A DNA stretch of 64,000 bases, from the NCBI GenBank assembly GCA_964459495.1, contig CAYWNK010000006.1, forward strand, positions 1 to 64,000, written 5' to 3'. A program made the position numbers and the translations under genes. This DNA is from CAYWNK01 sp964459495 (lineage in GTDB: Bacteria; Planctomycetota; UBA1135; GCA-002686595). A model generated the notes under the pieces. It searched no databases, was not told the origin of the DNA, and saw only the letters and a list, made by a program, of their open reading frames with translations. Positions within the stretch are counted from its first letter, which is position 1. Each line of letters opens with the position of its first letter. Below are positions 40,604-49,320 of this stretch, one piece after another.

Positions 40604-42184
40604 CTACAACGGGAGCGCTGGTTCGCCGGAGCTGCTGCCTGTCTGACCGCTTTGGGATTGACCACCGATACCATCGGGGTCGACCCAAGGGTCACCACCG
40701 GCGATTTGGGTGGCCAGTTCTTCAAACGGAGAGAACGATGTCATGCGGACCGGATATACGGTCGGGGTTGTGCTACCCGGCGCGAAGGTGAAGAGCTCTG
40801 TGCGAAGCAAGAGGTACCACTCGTCCGAGGGCGACTCCAAGCCGTGCAGGGGGATGTTCAGAAGGCGGGTCATGCTGTTGGCCGCATTGGTCGCGCCCGG
40901 GCCATTGGGCCAGACCATGTCGAGCGGGTTGACCCTGCTCGTCCTCTCTACTCCCTGGCCGGGGATCCCGAACCATCCGTGCACACGCACCTCGGTGCGA
41001 TGACCCGCGGGGAGATTGGAGGCATCAGGCAGCGTGAAGAGCACCTCGATCTGCTCCGCCGTGGACTCCGGAGCGGCGATACCCGGGCCATAGGAGAGGG
41101 TCTTCAACTTGACCATCTGGGCGAGTTCGTCGATTCGGGATGCCCAGTTGATTCGTACAGCCGGACTGGGGCCCTGCTCAAAGGTCACAAAGTCCACGTC
41201 GCCATCCGCATCGAAGTCAGCTGCCATAGCGCTCTTGACGAGATAGGGTTCTGGCGCCCACTCTGCCGTCGTTTGCAGCAGTTCTCCAAGGTGAGCAATG
41301 TCTCCGTTGCTGAGGCGATTCAGGACCATGGCAGAACCCTGACCATTGGGGTTGAACAGCACAATGTCGTCCCCGGATACGCCATCCACATCCATAGCCA
41401 GTGCCGTGGTATAGGAAATGGACCCGATCACGTGGGACTGCGGCGTAGCATTCGGCCTTGCAACGCCGACCTCGAGGAGCCCTTGGTTTTGCTGCAGTAC
41501 ACCAACACCATCTCCGGTGGGGCCCTTCAGGAGCAACATGCGTGCGTTGCTGTCCGCCATGGGGGCGAAGAACTGGATGTTCCCAGCAAGGTCTTGGATG
41601 ATGAAGTACCAGGGCGTGAGAACAGCCACCGCATCGACGTCGTTCCAATCGAGAGCAATGACGTCGAGGGCAGGCCCGGGAGTCGCGATGTTGGGCAGGG
41701 GTGCAAACCCCGTACTATCGAGTAGGCCCTGCATCAGCTGGTTGCCTGCGGTTCCAAAAAGCCTGCCGTTGCGGTAGGTCAATTGCGTGGCTGCGGCCCA
41801 TGGCGCGGTGGCAGCGCCGAGTGCTTCGTGCACCAATTCATCTCCTTGCCAGTAGGTTCGAACCAGACCTGCCGCTGTCGCTCGAATCACACACTCTTGT
41901 CCCGTGCTCGGATCATGGGGGGCAAGGCAGACAGAGCTCGCCTGCCCCAAGTGCATGGGATTGACTCGCTGATTGGGCTCGAAGAAGGAATAGGCCTGCC
42001 CACCGTTGATGACAACGGCATCCAGGTGACCCCCCGGAAAAACCTCGCCAGTGGCCGCCTGCGAAAACTGGCTGCCGGGCATGATGCCCTCCAACGAGTG
42101 AATAAAGGGGGTGCTGGAGTGCTGGTTCTGAGCCGAGGAGGTGGCAGCGAGCAAGCTTGCAAGGACTAGGGGTGTGCAGCGCAT
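40604..42184 (-). CDS. Secreted VCBS/FG-GAP-like repeat protein
   Basis: A 526-residue exported protein starting at ATG 42184 with signal peptide MRCTPLVLASLLAATSSAQ. The chain is a set of beta-propeller-like blades ending in Asp-rich loops (ALAMDVDGVSGDDIVLFNPN; SAMAADFDADGDVDFVTFEQ), the calcium-binding FG-GAP/VCBS pattern. The last 150 residues are less regular and end in Gly/Ser/Gln-rich sequence. Likely a cell-surface or secreted binding protein. Confidence 0.75.
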   Translation of the reverse strand: MRCTPLVLASLLAATSSAQNQHSSTPFIHSLEGIMPGSQFSQAATGEVFPGGHLDAVVINGGQAYSFFEPNQRVNPMHLGQASSVCLAPHDPSTGQECVIRATAAGLVRTYWQGDELVHEALGAATAPWAAATQLTYRNGRLFGTAGNQLMQGLLDSTGFAPLPNIATPGPALDVIALDWNDVDAVAVLTPWYFIIQDLAGNIQFFAPMADSNARMLLLKGPTGDGVGVLQQNQGLLEVGVARPNATPQSHVIGSISYTTALAMDVDGVSGDDIVLFNPNGQGSAMVLNRLSNGDIAHLGELLQTTAEWAPEPYLVKSAMAADFDADGDVDFVTFEQGPSPAVRINWASRIDELAQMVKLKTLSYGPGIAAPESTAEQIEVLFTLPDASNLPAGHRTEVRVHGWFGIPGQGVERTSRVNPLDMVWPNGPGATNAANSMTRLLNIPLHGLESPSDEWYLLLRTELFTFAPGSTTPTVYPVRMTSFSPFEELATQIAGGDPWVDPDGIGGQSQSGQTGSSSGEPALPL

Positions 42185-42670
42185 AGGGTCGGTTGTGTGA
42201 GGTTGGATGTTCAGGCTAGACCGGAGACAGGTTTTTGGCTGCGCCCTCCGTGCGTGGAGAGCAGCCGACAGGTTGGGGGCTCCAAGACCTCTGCCAGGGC
42301 GCACAGCGCATAGTTTCAGCTTTTCCATTTTTGTGACGACTCGCTCGACAGGCCTGCGCGTGCTGTGGCCTTTCGGGCGCCGGGCGCGTCTTCGGGCTCG
42401 CCTGCTTCGAAGCGGAGACTTCCATCCCAGATAGATCGACCGACCGGATGGAGCAGGATCCCCTCGACTTCCCTGCGAGTGCCGGCTGCCTAGGCCCTAC
42501 CCCAAGGCAAGCTTCAGCCGGTCCTCGCAACAGAACGCTGGATTGACTTGCGGGCGGTCCCCGCAAGCAAAGACTTCCCTGGTCCGGAATCGGACTCTCT
42601 TCGCCGATCGGTTGCGGGGGACGACCCAACGTGTCAGTTTTGTGCCCAGGGAATTCTCGCATCCTCTTCC
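42185..42670. other. 486-bp divergent intergenic region
   Basis: Between the leftward repeat protein and the rightward sulfatase-like gene. I see no credible gene. One 8-bp hairpin CTTGCGGG/CCCGCAAG (42547-42567) and several AT-richer spots suitable for promoters are present, but none is a firm match. Confidence 0.5.
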
Positions 42671-44056
42671 ATGACACGAACTTCTTCCTCTCATCCGCGA
42701 ACGAACTCGATTCGGCGGGGCCGTGCTGCAATGGCGTTGTTTGCGATTCTGGCAGGATGCAGCCCTGGGGACAGATCCGTTCGAACTCCACGCCACATCA
42801 TCCTGATCTCGATCGACACCCTGCGCCAGGATCACGTCGGGCACTACGGATACGAGCGAGACACCACGCCAAACCTCGACGCCCTTGCGTCTGAGGCACT
42901 GATCTACGAGCGGGCCTACACCACGTGGACCTGGACCCTGCTCGCGCACATGAGCTTGCTGACCGGGCTGTATCCGAGCCAGCACGGCGTTTGGCGCAAG
43001 GACGCGTCCCTACCGGCGGACAGCATGTCCCTTGCGGAGCGCCTGAGTGCTGCTGGCTTTCACACAATCGGTCTGCACTTTCCCGGCTGGCTTGATCCGA
43101 GCTACGGGTTTGCACGCGGCTTCAATCACTACGAGAGTCACCAGAACGCCGAGGAGGCCGAAGAGCACATGCGGGCGGCCCTCGCTGCGCGTCCGAAGGA
43201 TGCGTCGCTACTGCTCTTCGTTCACCTCTTCGACGTGCACAACGGACCCCTGAGTAAGGAGAAGTCCCTCTACGATCCGCCAGCACCCTTCGATACCGCG
43301 TTTCTCCCCGGTGCTCGCGAGCAGATGCCGGATGGGTCAGCGAAAGACATCTGGTACAAGGATGGCTCGGTCGTTAGCCCCGCCGAGCACGCGGCGATCG
43401 TTGCGCTCTACGACGGCGGTATCCGCTATGTCGACAGCAAGATTGGGCAGTGGATCGAGATTTGGAAAGCGGAAGGGATCTTTGAGGACGCGCTGTTCAT
43501 CCTCACATCCGACCATGGAGAGGGTCTCTTTCAGCGCGGGGACCGCTACGGAGGTCACGGCGAGTACTACGAGGAGGGCCTGGTCGTTCCGCTCATGATG
43601 CGTTTCCCGAACATGCGCTTTGGCGGTGAGCGTGTGACTCAGGCGGTCAGCCACATCGATCTGGTACCGACAATTCTCGACGCGCTCGACCTGCCGCCGG
43701 CAAGCGACCTACCTGGCTACTCCCTCCTCGCCGGTCGCCCCAAGGACGCGCTGGTCATCGCGGAACACCCCCGCAAAGACGCGGAAGTGATGTACCTCTG
43801 GCCCCACAAGCTCGTCCAGTCCCCACAGGCCGGTACGACGTTCGCAAGCGATCTTGAGCGCGACCCCTTCGAGGAGGCGACCGTACCGGCAACGGGAGCC
43901 GATTTTCAGTCGATGGGAGCTGCCCTGCGGGCACTCGCCGCCCAGGAACGCGCACGCTGGATCCATCCGGGCAAGGCGGGCACGTCAGAACCCATGGACC
44001 CGGAAGCGGCCAAGTGGCTCGAGCAGATCGGCTACGGCGGCGAGAGCGACTACTGA
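42671..44056 (+). CDS. Sulfatase-superfamily lipoprotein
   Basis: A 461-residue member of the alkaline phosphatase/sulfatase superfamily. Start ATG 42671 gives a Tat- or Sec-like N-terminus with Arg residues and a lipobox (ALFAILAGC), so it is probably a lipoprotein. Metal and substrate motifs: HIILISIDTLRQDHVGHYGY, LTSDHGEGL, GGHGEYYEEGLVVPLMMRFP. At the nucleophile site the usual C/S-x-P-x-R before SLLTG reads TLLAH, so formylglycine cannot form; a Thr nucleophile, as in LtaS-type enzymes, is possible. The substrate is unknown. Confidence 0.85.
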   Translation: MTRTSSSHPRTNSIRRGRAAMALFAILAGCSPGDRSVRTPRHIILISIDTLRQDHVGHYGYERDTTPNLDALASEALIYERAYTTWTWTLLAHMSLLTGLYPSQHGVWRKDASLPADSMSLAERLSAAGFHTIGLHFPGWLDPSYGFARGFNHYESHQNAEEAEEHMRAALAARPKDASLLLFVHLFDVHNGPLSKEKSLYDPPAPFDTAFLPGAREQMPDGSAKDIWYKDGSVVSPAEHAAIVALYDGGIRYVDSKIGQWIEIWKAEGIFEDALFILTSDHGEGLFQRGDRYGGHGEYYEEGLVVPLMMRFPNMRFGGERVTQAVSHIDLVPTILDALDLPPASDLPGYSLLAGRPKDALVIAEHPRKDAEVMYLWPHKLVQSPQAGTTFASDLERDPFEEATVPATGADFQSMGAALRALAAQERARWIHPGKAGTSEPMDPEAAKWLEQIGYGGESDY

Positions 44057-44085
44057 TTCGGTTTGCAGGATGAATTCGGGGGAGT

Positions 44086-44106
44086 GACGACGGCCGTTCC
44101 GTCGTC
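44086..44106. terminator. Hairpin terminator
   Basis: An 8-bp stem GACGACGG/CCGTCGTC with loop CCGTT lies 30 bp after the sulfatase-like gene, between convergent genes. No T-run is present. Confidence 0.5.
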
Positions 44107-44281
44107 AGGCCCACCCGCTTCCGGACCCCGCATGCCACGCCTGGCCTGGTGTCATCCAGCACATACGCACCCGCATGGGGGACAGGTCTTGGGAGCGGTG
44201 TTCCCCGTGTTCTTCAGGGAACAGCTCGCGCAGGACTGGTTCTTAGGAGGATGGCTCTTGCCCGGAGCGCCGGGCGGAGCC

Positions 44282-45466
44282 CTATTCTCCGAGGAAGTTG
44301 CGCCGGCTGGCGCTGACGTCCAGCGTTAGATCCAGGACTTGATTCCCCCTGAGGATCTTCGCGCGAACTTCGGCCGCACTCCCGAGTACGCTGCGCGCTT
44401 TGGCGAGGCAGCCGGCGTGGCAGGACTCCTGGCCGGCGAACTCAAGGATAAGATCGCCGCCGAGCAGGATATCCCGTCCCGCGATCGTCGCCGGAATGCG
44501 GCCGCCGCGCATGCCAGCTTGGGCGGCAGGGCTGCCAGCTTCGACCGACTGCACCAAGAGCGCCCCGGGTAGATTGAGGTGGAAGAGCTGCTCGAGGTCG
44601 ACGCTCGAGAGGAAGATGGCATCGATGCCAGTCCAGGTACGTCCTTCCAGGGCGAGCAGCTGTTTGACCGAGTCGATCGTGACGGCAAACCCTAGGCCCT
44701 CTGAGCCGCCGGACTGTGTGCTGATGCGAGATGCGATGCCGACGAGTTCGCCACGGGAGTCGAACAGGGGGCCTCCGCTGTTGCCGGAGTTGATGGCCGC
44801 GTCGGTCTGCAGGAACTCGACGAGGATCGAGCCGTCGTAAAGCCGGGCGAAGTCGCGAAAGCCGCTGAGGATTCCCTTGGTGAAGGTGTTCGAGAGGCCA
44901 CGGGGGTTGCCGATCACGAAGAGGTCTTGGCCGATGACAAGGTCCGTTGAGCTGCCAAGCGTGGCGTGGGGCAAGTCCGAGTCGGGATCGACCAGGCGAA
45001 TCAGAGCGATGTCTGCTCCGGGTTCGCTGAAGAGCCGTTCGGCGTCACGTTCGACGCCGTCGCTGGTCAGAGCCACGATGCGGTCGGCACCATCCACCAC
45101 GTGCGCTGCGGTCAGAATGTGACAGTCGGGATGGATCAAGACGCCGGTGCCCAAGGACGACCCTTCGGCTCCCACCCTGGTGGCGCGGATCTCAACGACC
45201 GTCGGGAGGGTTGTCGCGTAGATCTCCGCGGCATGGATCTCATGGGGAGCCAGATCGCTGGGGATCGGTGCGGCATTGCGGGTGGCAGCGTGACCCTGCG
45301 GGCCAGCAAGCTGCCGGGCGTGCGAGGCTTGTTGAGCACTGACCGCAAGTGTGCCCCGTCCGCCGGCCGGCTGGGCTCCGCCGCCTCCTACGCTGTTAGG
45401 GTCGACTTGACAGGCAGCGGTCAGCAAGACGATGGCGAGGGACACAGCAGCAGGGGAGCGGAGCAT
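44282..45466 (-). CDS. DegP/HtrA-like serine protease lipoprotein
   Basis: A 394-residue S1C protease with a lipobox N-terminus (SLAIVLLTAAC, Cys19). The trypsin-like domain shows the triad in order: ILTAAHVVDG (His), GADIALIRLVDPD (Asp), INSGNSGGPLFDSRGELVGI (Ser). One PDZ domain follows (GALLVQSVEAGSPAAQAGMR, GGDLILEFAGQ). It would act in periplasmic quality control, anchored to a membrane. A minus-strand CGTATACT -10-like sequence lies just upstream of the start. Confidence 0.9.
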   Translation of the reverse strand: MLRSPAAVSLAIVLLTAACQVDPNSVGGGGAQPAGGRGTLAVSAQQASHARQLAGPQGHAATRNAAPIPSDLAPHEIHAAEIYATTLPTVVEIRATRVGAEGSSLGTGVLIHPDCHILTAAHVVDGADRIVALTSDGVERDAERLFSEPGADIALIRLVDPDSDLPHATLGSSTDLVIGQDLFVIGNPRGLSNTFTKGILSGFRDFARLYDGSILVEFLQTDAAINSGNSGGPLFDSRGELVGIASRISTQSGGSEGLGFAVTIDSVKQLLALEGRTWTGIDAIFLSSVDLEQLFHLNLPGALLVQSVEAGSPAAQAGMRGGRIPATIAGRDILLGGDLILEFAGQESCHAGCLAKARSVLGSAAEVRAKILRGNQVLDLTLDVSASRRNFLGE

Positions 45467-45637
45467 GGATTGCAGCTTGAGGCAGGTGGGGCGGAACTGC
45501 TTCAGAGTATACGGGCGCTGATCACGCCTGTGACCCGGTCCAGGTTGTTGCTCCGATCACCCAGTCGTGGGGTCACCCAGGGCCTCTTGCGGTCGTATTG
45601 GGGGTCCACAGCGGAGCCGTGCGCCCGCCAACCCACC

Positions 45638-47614
45638 ATGCTGAATACCAACCGACGGTCCGTCCCCTACGCCCTAGTCCTGAGCCTCCTCCTGGGCGTC
45701 GCCGGGGCTTCCAACGCCGCGGCACAGCGTGCAAGCGGTCTTGGTTTCGGACTCCCCTCACCCGCTGACAACATCGGCGGCAACGTCGGCACGATCGCCG
45801 ACTTCGGTCCCGGAGTCAGCGGTGCTTTCCGCCAGCTCGTGGCCGATCCGACTACTTGGCAGCGCTGGTGGTCCCTGCATCGAGAGGAGTTCTTGGACCT
45901 GGATGCATCCGCCCCGCAGGGAGACAGGCTCGGGAGCGAGACGTCCCCCGAGCCGAGCGGTGCGCCCATCGATGCCGCGGTGCTCGACCGGGACGTGCTG
46001 CCCAAGCTAGAGGCACTCTTCACCGAAAGCGGCGCGTCCGCCGATTTGCGAGCGACGGGGCTCCTTGCTGCGGCGCGACTCTCGATGGTGACCGGAGACC
46101 TGAGCTCAGCGGAGCGCATCGCTCGCCAGGACCGGCTGGAGGATCTGCTTCAGGAGGCCCTGCGCAGCCACTCGCCCATCCTCCACGAAAGCGCCATCTA
46201 CGGTCTCGGACTTGTCGGTTCCCATAGCACCCTGAGTCTCTTGGGTGAGCTCGCCCACGATCGACCCCAGGGCCGTGAGTTCCTGCGCGGCGAATCGGTG
46301 CCACTGCGTTCCCGTGCCGTCGCTGCCTATGCGCTTGGACTGGCCGGCTACCATGCGAAGCGTCCGTCGCTGCGCAGCTTTGCCGCACACCAGCTCGAAG
46401 CCCTGCTCGACGACGAGGGTGCGGCCAACGCCGACCTGGGTACGGCTGTCGTGCTTTCGCTCGGGCTTGCTTCCGGCGATCGCGCGGAACCGCAGGATCA
46501 AGCTGCGCTTGGCGTGCTACAGATCGATGGCCTGATCGAGCGGCTGGTCGCGCGTTGGGATTCTGATGAAGTTGCGCGAGCCGTGGCCGAGCGCATTCCC
46601 ACCACACTGGGCCGCCTCGCTCCCCTTGCAAGCACCGCCGTCCAGGAAAGAACAGTCGTCACGCTCTTGGATGCCCTTGAGGAGCGTTCTGGTGCCAGCG
46701 CTCCCGTGCGACGTGCCGTTGTGCTGGCCCTCGGCCAGATCGGCTACGCCGGAAGCGACGAACAGGACGTGCACATCCGCCGTGCGCTCATCGATAGTCT
46801 GGACTCCCGCGACGCGCTGCTGCGCCGCTACTCCGCGCTCTCCCTTGCCCGGGTTGGATCCCGGACACAGGAGGGCAGGGCTGACCGGGATGCGGGAGCC
46901 CGGTCGGTGGCCAGGGCGCTACTCGCCCACCTCAAGTCGGGCCGAAGCGCGGACCGTCCGTGGAGCGCACTCGCGCTGGGCGTCTTTGCACACTATGCCC
47001 AAGCCAATCGCGTGCCGCTGCACGGGGTCGACGATGGACTCGTGGCCGCGCTGCGCCGGACCCGTTCCAGCGACCAGCGCCCCGCCTTGGCCTTGGCCGC
47101 TGGCCTAGCAGGCGCGCCGGGCGCTCGCATGCGGATCGAGCGCAGCCTGGAGCGCATCGACGGGGACGAGTCCAAAGGACTGCTAGCACTCTCCCTTGGG
47201 TTGCTTGGCACCAGGGAGTCCCTGCCCCTGCTACGCGACCTGGCGAAGGACTCCCACTCGCGGCCCGAGCTGCGCGTGGACCTTGCCATGGCCCGTTCCA
47301 TGCTCGGCGATTCCCAACTGGTGCCTGAGTTGCTAGAGCAGGTCGAACAGTGCGATTGCTGGTCGTCGACGCTCGGCAGCACCCGGGCGCTGGCCCGCGT
47401 CGGTGACGCGCAGGCGCTCGCCTTGCTCCTGGCCATGGTGCAAGACAAATCGGCGAGTGACCGGGAGCGCGCGCTGGCTGCTCAGTCCCTGGGATGGATG
47501 GCCAGCGGTGAGGGGGCTCCTTGGAGCACGCCTTTGACACTGGGTCTCGACCCACTCGGCGCGCCGGACACGTTGACCGAACCCTCGGGCACCGGGGTCT
47601 TGGACCGGCTGTAG
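45638..47614 (+). CDS. Secreted HEAT-repeat protein
   Basis: A 658-residue exported protein; start ATG 45638 gives the signal peptide MLNTNRRSVPYALVLSLLLG plus VAGASNAAAQ. Beyond residue 110 it is built of HEAT/PBS-like helical pairs: HESAIYGLGLVGSHSTLSLL, RRAVVLALGQIGYAGSDEQ, LRRYSALSLARVGSRTQEGR, KGLLALSLGLLGTRESLPLL, STLGSTRALARVGDAQALAL. Probably a protein-binding scaffold of the envelope. Divergent from the HtrA-like gene and convergent with the glycosyltransferase gene (12 bp apart). Confidence 0.8.
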   Translation: MLNTNRRSVPYALVLSLLLGVAGASNAAAQRASGLGFGLPSPADNIGGNVGTIADFGPGVSGAFRQLVADPTTWQRWWSLHREEFLDLDASAPQGDRLGSETSPEPSGAPIDAAVLDRDVLPKLEALFTESGASADLRATGLLAAARLSMVTGDLSSAERIARQDRLEDLLQEALRSHSPILHESAIYGLGLVGSHSTLSLLGELAHDRPQGREFLRGESVPLRSRAVAAYALGLAGYHAKRPSLRSFAAHQLEALLDDEGAANADLGTAVVLSLGLASGDRAEPQDQAALGVLQIDGLIERLVARWDSDEVARAVAERIPTTLGRLAPLASTAVQERTVVTLLDALEERSGASAPVRRAVVLALGQIGYAGSDEQDVHIRRALIDSLDSRDALLRRYSALSLARVGSRTQEGRADRDAGARSVARALLAHLKSGRSADRPWSALALGVFAHYAQANRVPLHGVDDGLVAALRRTRSSDQRPALALAAGLAGAPGARMRIERSLERIDGDESKGLLALSLGLLGTRESLPLLRDLAKDSHSRPELRVDLAMARSMLGDSQLVPELLEQVEQCDCWSSTLGSTRALARVGDAQALALLLAMVQDKSASDRERALAAQSLGWMASGEGAPWSTPLTLGLDPLGAPDTLTEPSGTGVLDRL

Positions 47615-47626
47615 GCGCCTTCCCGC

Positions 47627-49090
47627 CTACTTGCCCAGGGTTTCGACCAGTTCCCTGCGCAGGCTCGCCGCACCAGGCGCGGTGGGAATGAGGGTCAACA
47701 GTTCATCGAGCTCCGACACGGCGCGCTCGATGGACTGCTCGTGAAGGGAACACTCCACGAGGCCCAGGCGTGCGTCAAGTCGATCGGGGTCCGCTTCCTG
47801 TGCCTCTTGGAACCAGGTGCGAGCTTGGGCATGTTGGCCGCGGTTCCTGTGCCAGCGCCCTAGATCGGTCGCGATCAAGCAGCGCGGCCCGAGAGCCCGG
47901 ACAGCTTCCATGAGCAGGGTTCCCTGGCGGTCGCCATCGGACTCTCCTTGGGCTAGGAACCAGGCGAACAGGCCGCGAGCTTCGCTGGACATCGAGTGGG
48001 GGTCGGGGACGTGGGGTCGCTGCTCAAGGCGCGCGTCGATCGCGGTCAATACGGCCTGGGCACTGTGGACATCGCCCAGGTCGGAGGGCTCGAAGTCACG
48101 CTGGCGCCGCGGAGTTCCCAGCAGACTGCTGTAGAGATCCCGATGCCTTTGACCAAAGCGCTCTGGCCTGAGTTCGCGGTGAACGAACGCATGACCAGCC
48201 TGGCGCGCCGCCTGGTACCGCTCGGTGTTTATGCCATCGAGGTGCGTGGAAAGCGCCTGGGCGCATTCGAGAACATCAAAGCTAGGAAACACCAAGCCGT
48301 GATTCCCTAGGCCCTCGATGTACACCTGCAGAGGGACGACCGCGGCCAGGGTCCCCTGGGCAAGGGCTTCGTACGGCGTGCGGCCGAAGGAGTCGGAGCT
48401 GCTGCCGCTCACGAGTACGTCGGCGCTGCGCATGAAATGGGCCGGGTCGTCCTGGGCTCCGACGTAGGTGATGCGTGGATCCCCCGAGCGGGCGTCGGGT
48501 CCAACGACTGTGGCGCGCCAGGGAATATGGTCCAAGGCCTGGGTGTCGAGCAGATCCTCCAGACTGAAGTGGAGCTCCTTGTCTGGACGGCGAACCTCCA
48601 CGAGGTGGAGCGGGCGTGCGTCATCAAACCAGGCGCGCTTCGCGGGGAGCTCAGGCGGCACTTCGATGCTGCTGGGGATCACGTGGGCGCGCGTAGGTGC
48701 GTTGACCAGGTCGCGGCTCGTTTCGCTGAGCATCACGGTTGCGTCGCAGACGGCAGATGCCTGTGCCTCGAGGAGGTTGTGCAAGGTCTGAACGATCACC
48801 GGAGGGCCGGCGAGGAGTGCCGCGAGCCACTGCAGGGGGTGGTCGTTGATCGTGTGCAGGTGCACGATATCGGCTTCCCGCATGGCATCGACCAACTGCG
48901 GCAGGCGCGGACTCTTCAGCAGCGTGTAGCGCTCAGCCAAGCCGCGTGCTCGAAGTGCCCAGCGTCCCTCCACATGGGTCACAATCATGTGCGTGTCCGG
49001 CACCGTTTGGAGCAGCGCTAGGATGTCCCGCTCGGCTCCGCCCATCTGGAGCCTTGGATACACGCGCGCGATCTTGATAGCAGCTCCCAT
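47627..49090 (-). CDS. GT4-like glycosyltransferase with TPR-like tail
   Basis: A 487-residue protein starting at ATG 49090. The N-terminal domain has the GT-B entry motif RVYPRLQMGGAERDILALL and DIVHLHTINDHPLQWLAALL. The C-terminal Rossmann half has VRRPDKELHF, VVGPDARSGDPRITYVGAQD and VLVSGSSSDSFGRTPYEALA, the donor-binding E-x7-E-like region of group 1 transferases. The last 130 residues contain TPR-like helices (GRWHRNRGQHAQARTWFQEA). Likely adds sugar to a surface glycan or protein; acceptor unknown. Confidence 0.82.
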   Translation of the reverse strand: MGAAIKIARVYPRLQMGGAERDILALLQTVPDTHMIVTHVEGRWALRARGLAERYTLLKSPRLPQLVDAMREADIVHLHTINDHPLQWLAALLAGPPVIVQTLHNLLEAQASAVCDATVMLSETSRDLVNAPTRAHVIPSSIEVPPELPAKRAWFDDARPLHLVEVRRPDKELHFSLEDLLDTQALDHIPWRATVVGPDARSGDPRITYVGAQDDPAHFMRSADVLVSGSSSDSFGRTPYEALAQGTLAAVVPLQVYIEGLGNHGLVFPSFDVLECAQALSTHLDGINTERYQAARQAGHAFVHRELRPERFGQRHRDLYSSLLGTPRRQRDFEPSDLGDVHSAQAVLTAIDARLEQRPHVPDPHSMSSEARGLFAWFLAQGESDGDRQGTLLMEAVRALGPRCLIATDLGRWHRNRGQHAQARTWFQEAQEADPDRLDARLGLVECSLHEQSIERAVSELDELLTLIPTAPGAASLRRELVETLGK

Positions 49091-49320
49091 AGGGTCGCTA
49101 TCGGCTCGTTCTGAGGGCTCCTGAACGGGGTGTGGCGGGTGCTCGTCCGATGGATCCTCCATCTCGCAGCTGGGACGATTCTCCCCGACCGGTGAATGGA
49201 GGAGAGCCGCGCCGCCGTGCTTCGCGGCAGGACCCTGCGGGTCATTGCGCCTTCGTATTCAGAATCGCAACCGTGAGGTCCGATATTCCAAGCTCACCAG
49301 GGAAGCTGCAACCGGACGGA

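Noticed and set aside
40541..41725. Plus-strand 394-codon open frame opposite the FG-GAP-like gene
   Set aside because: The minus-strand frame has a signal peptide and Asp-rich repeat motifs; the plus frame has neither.
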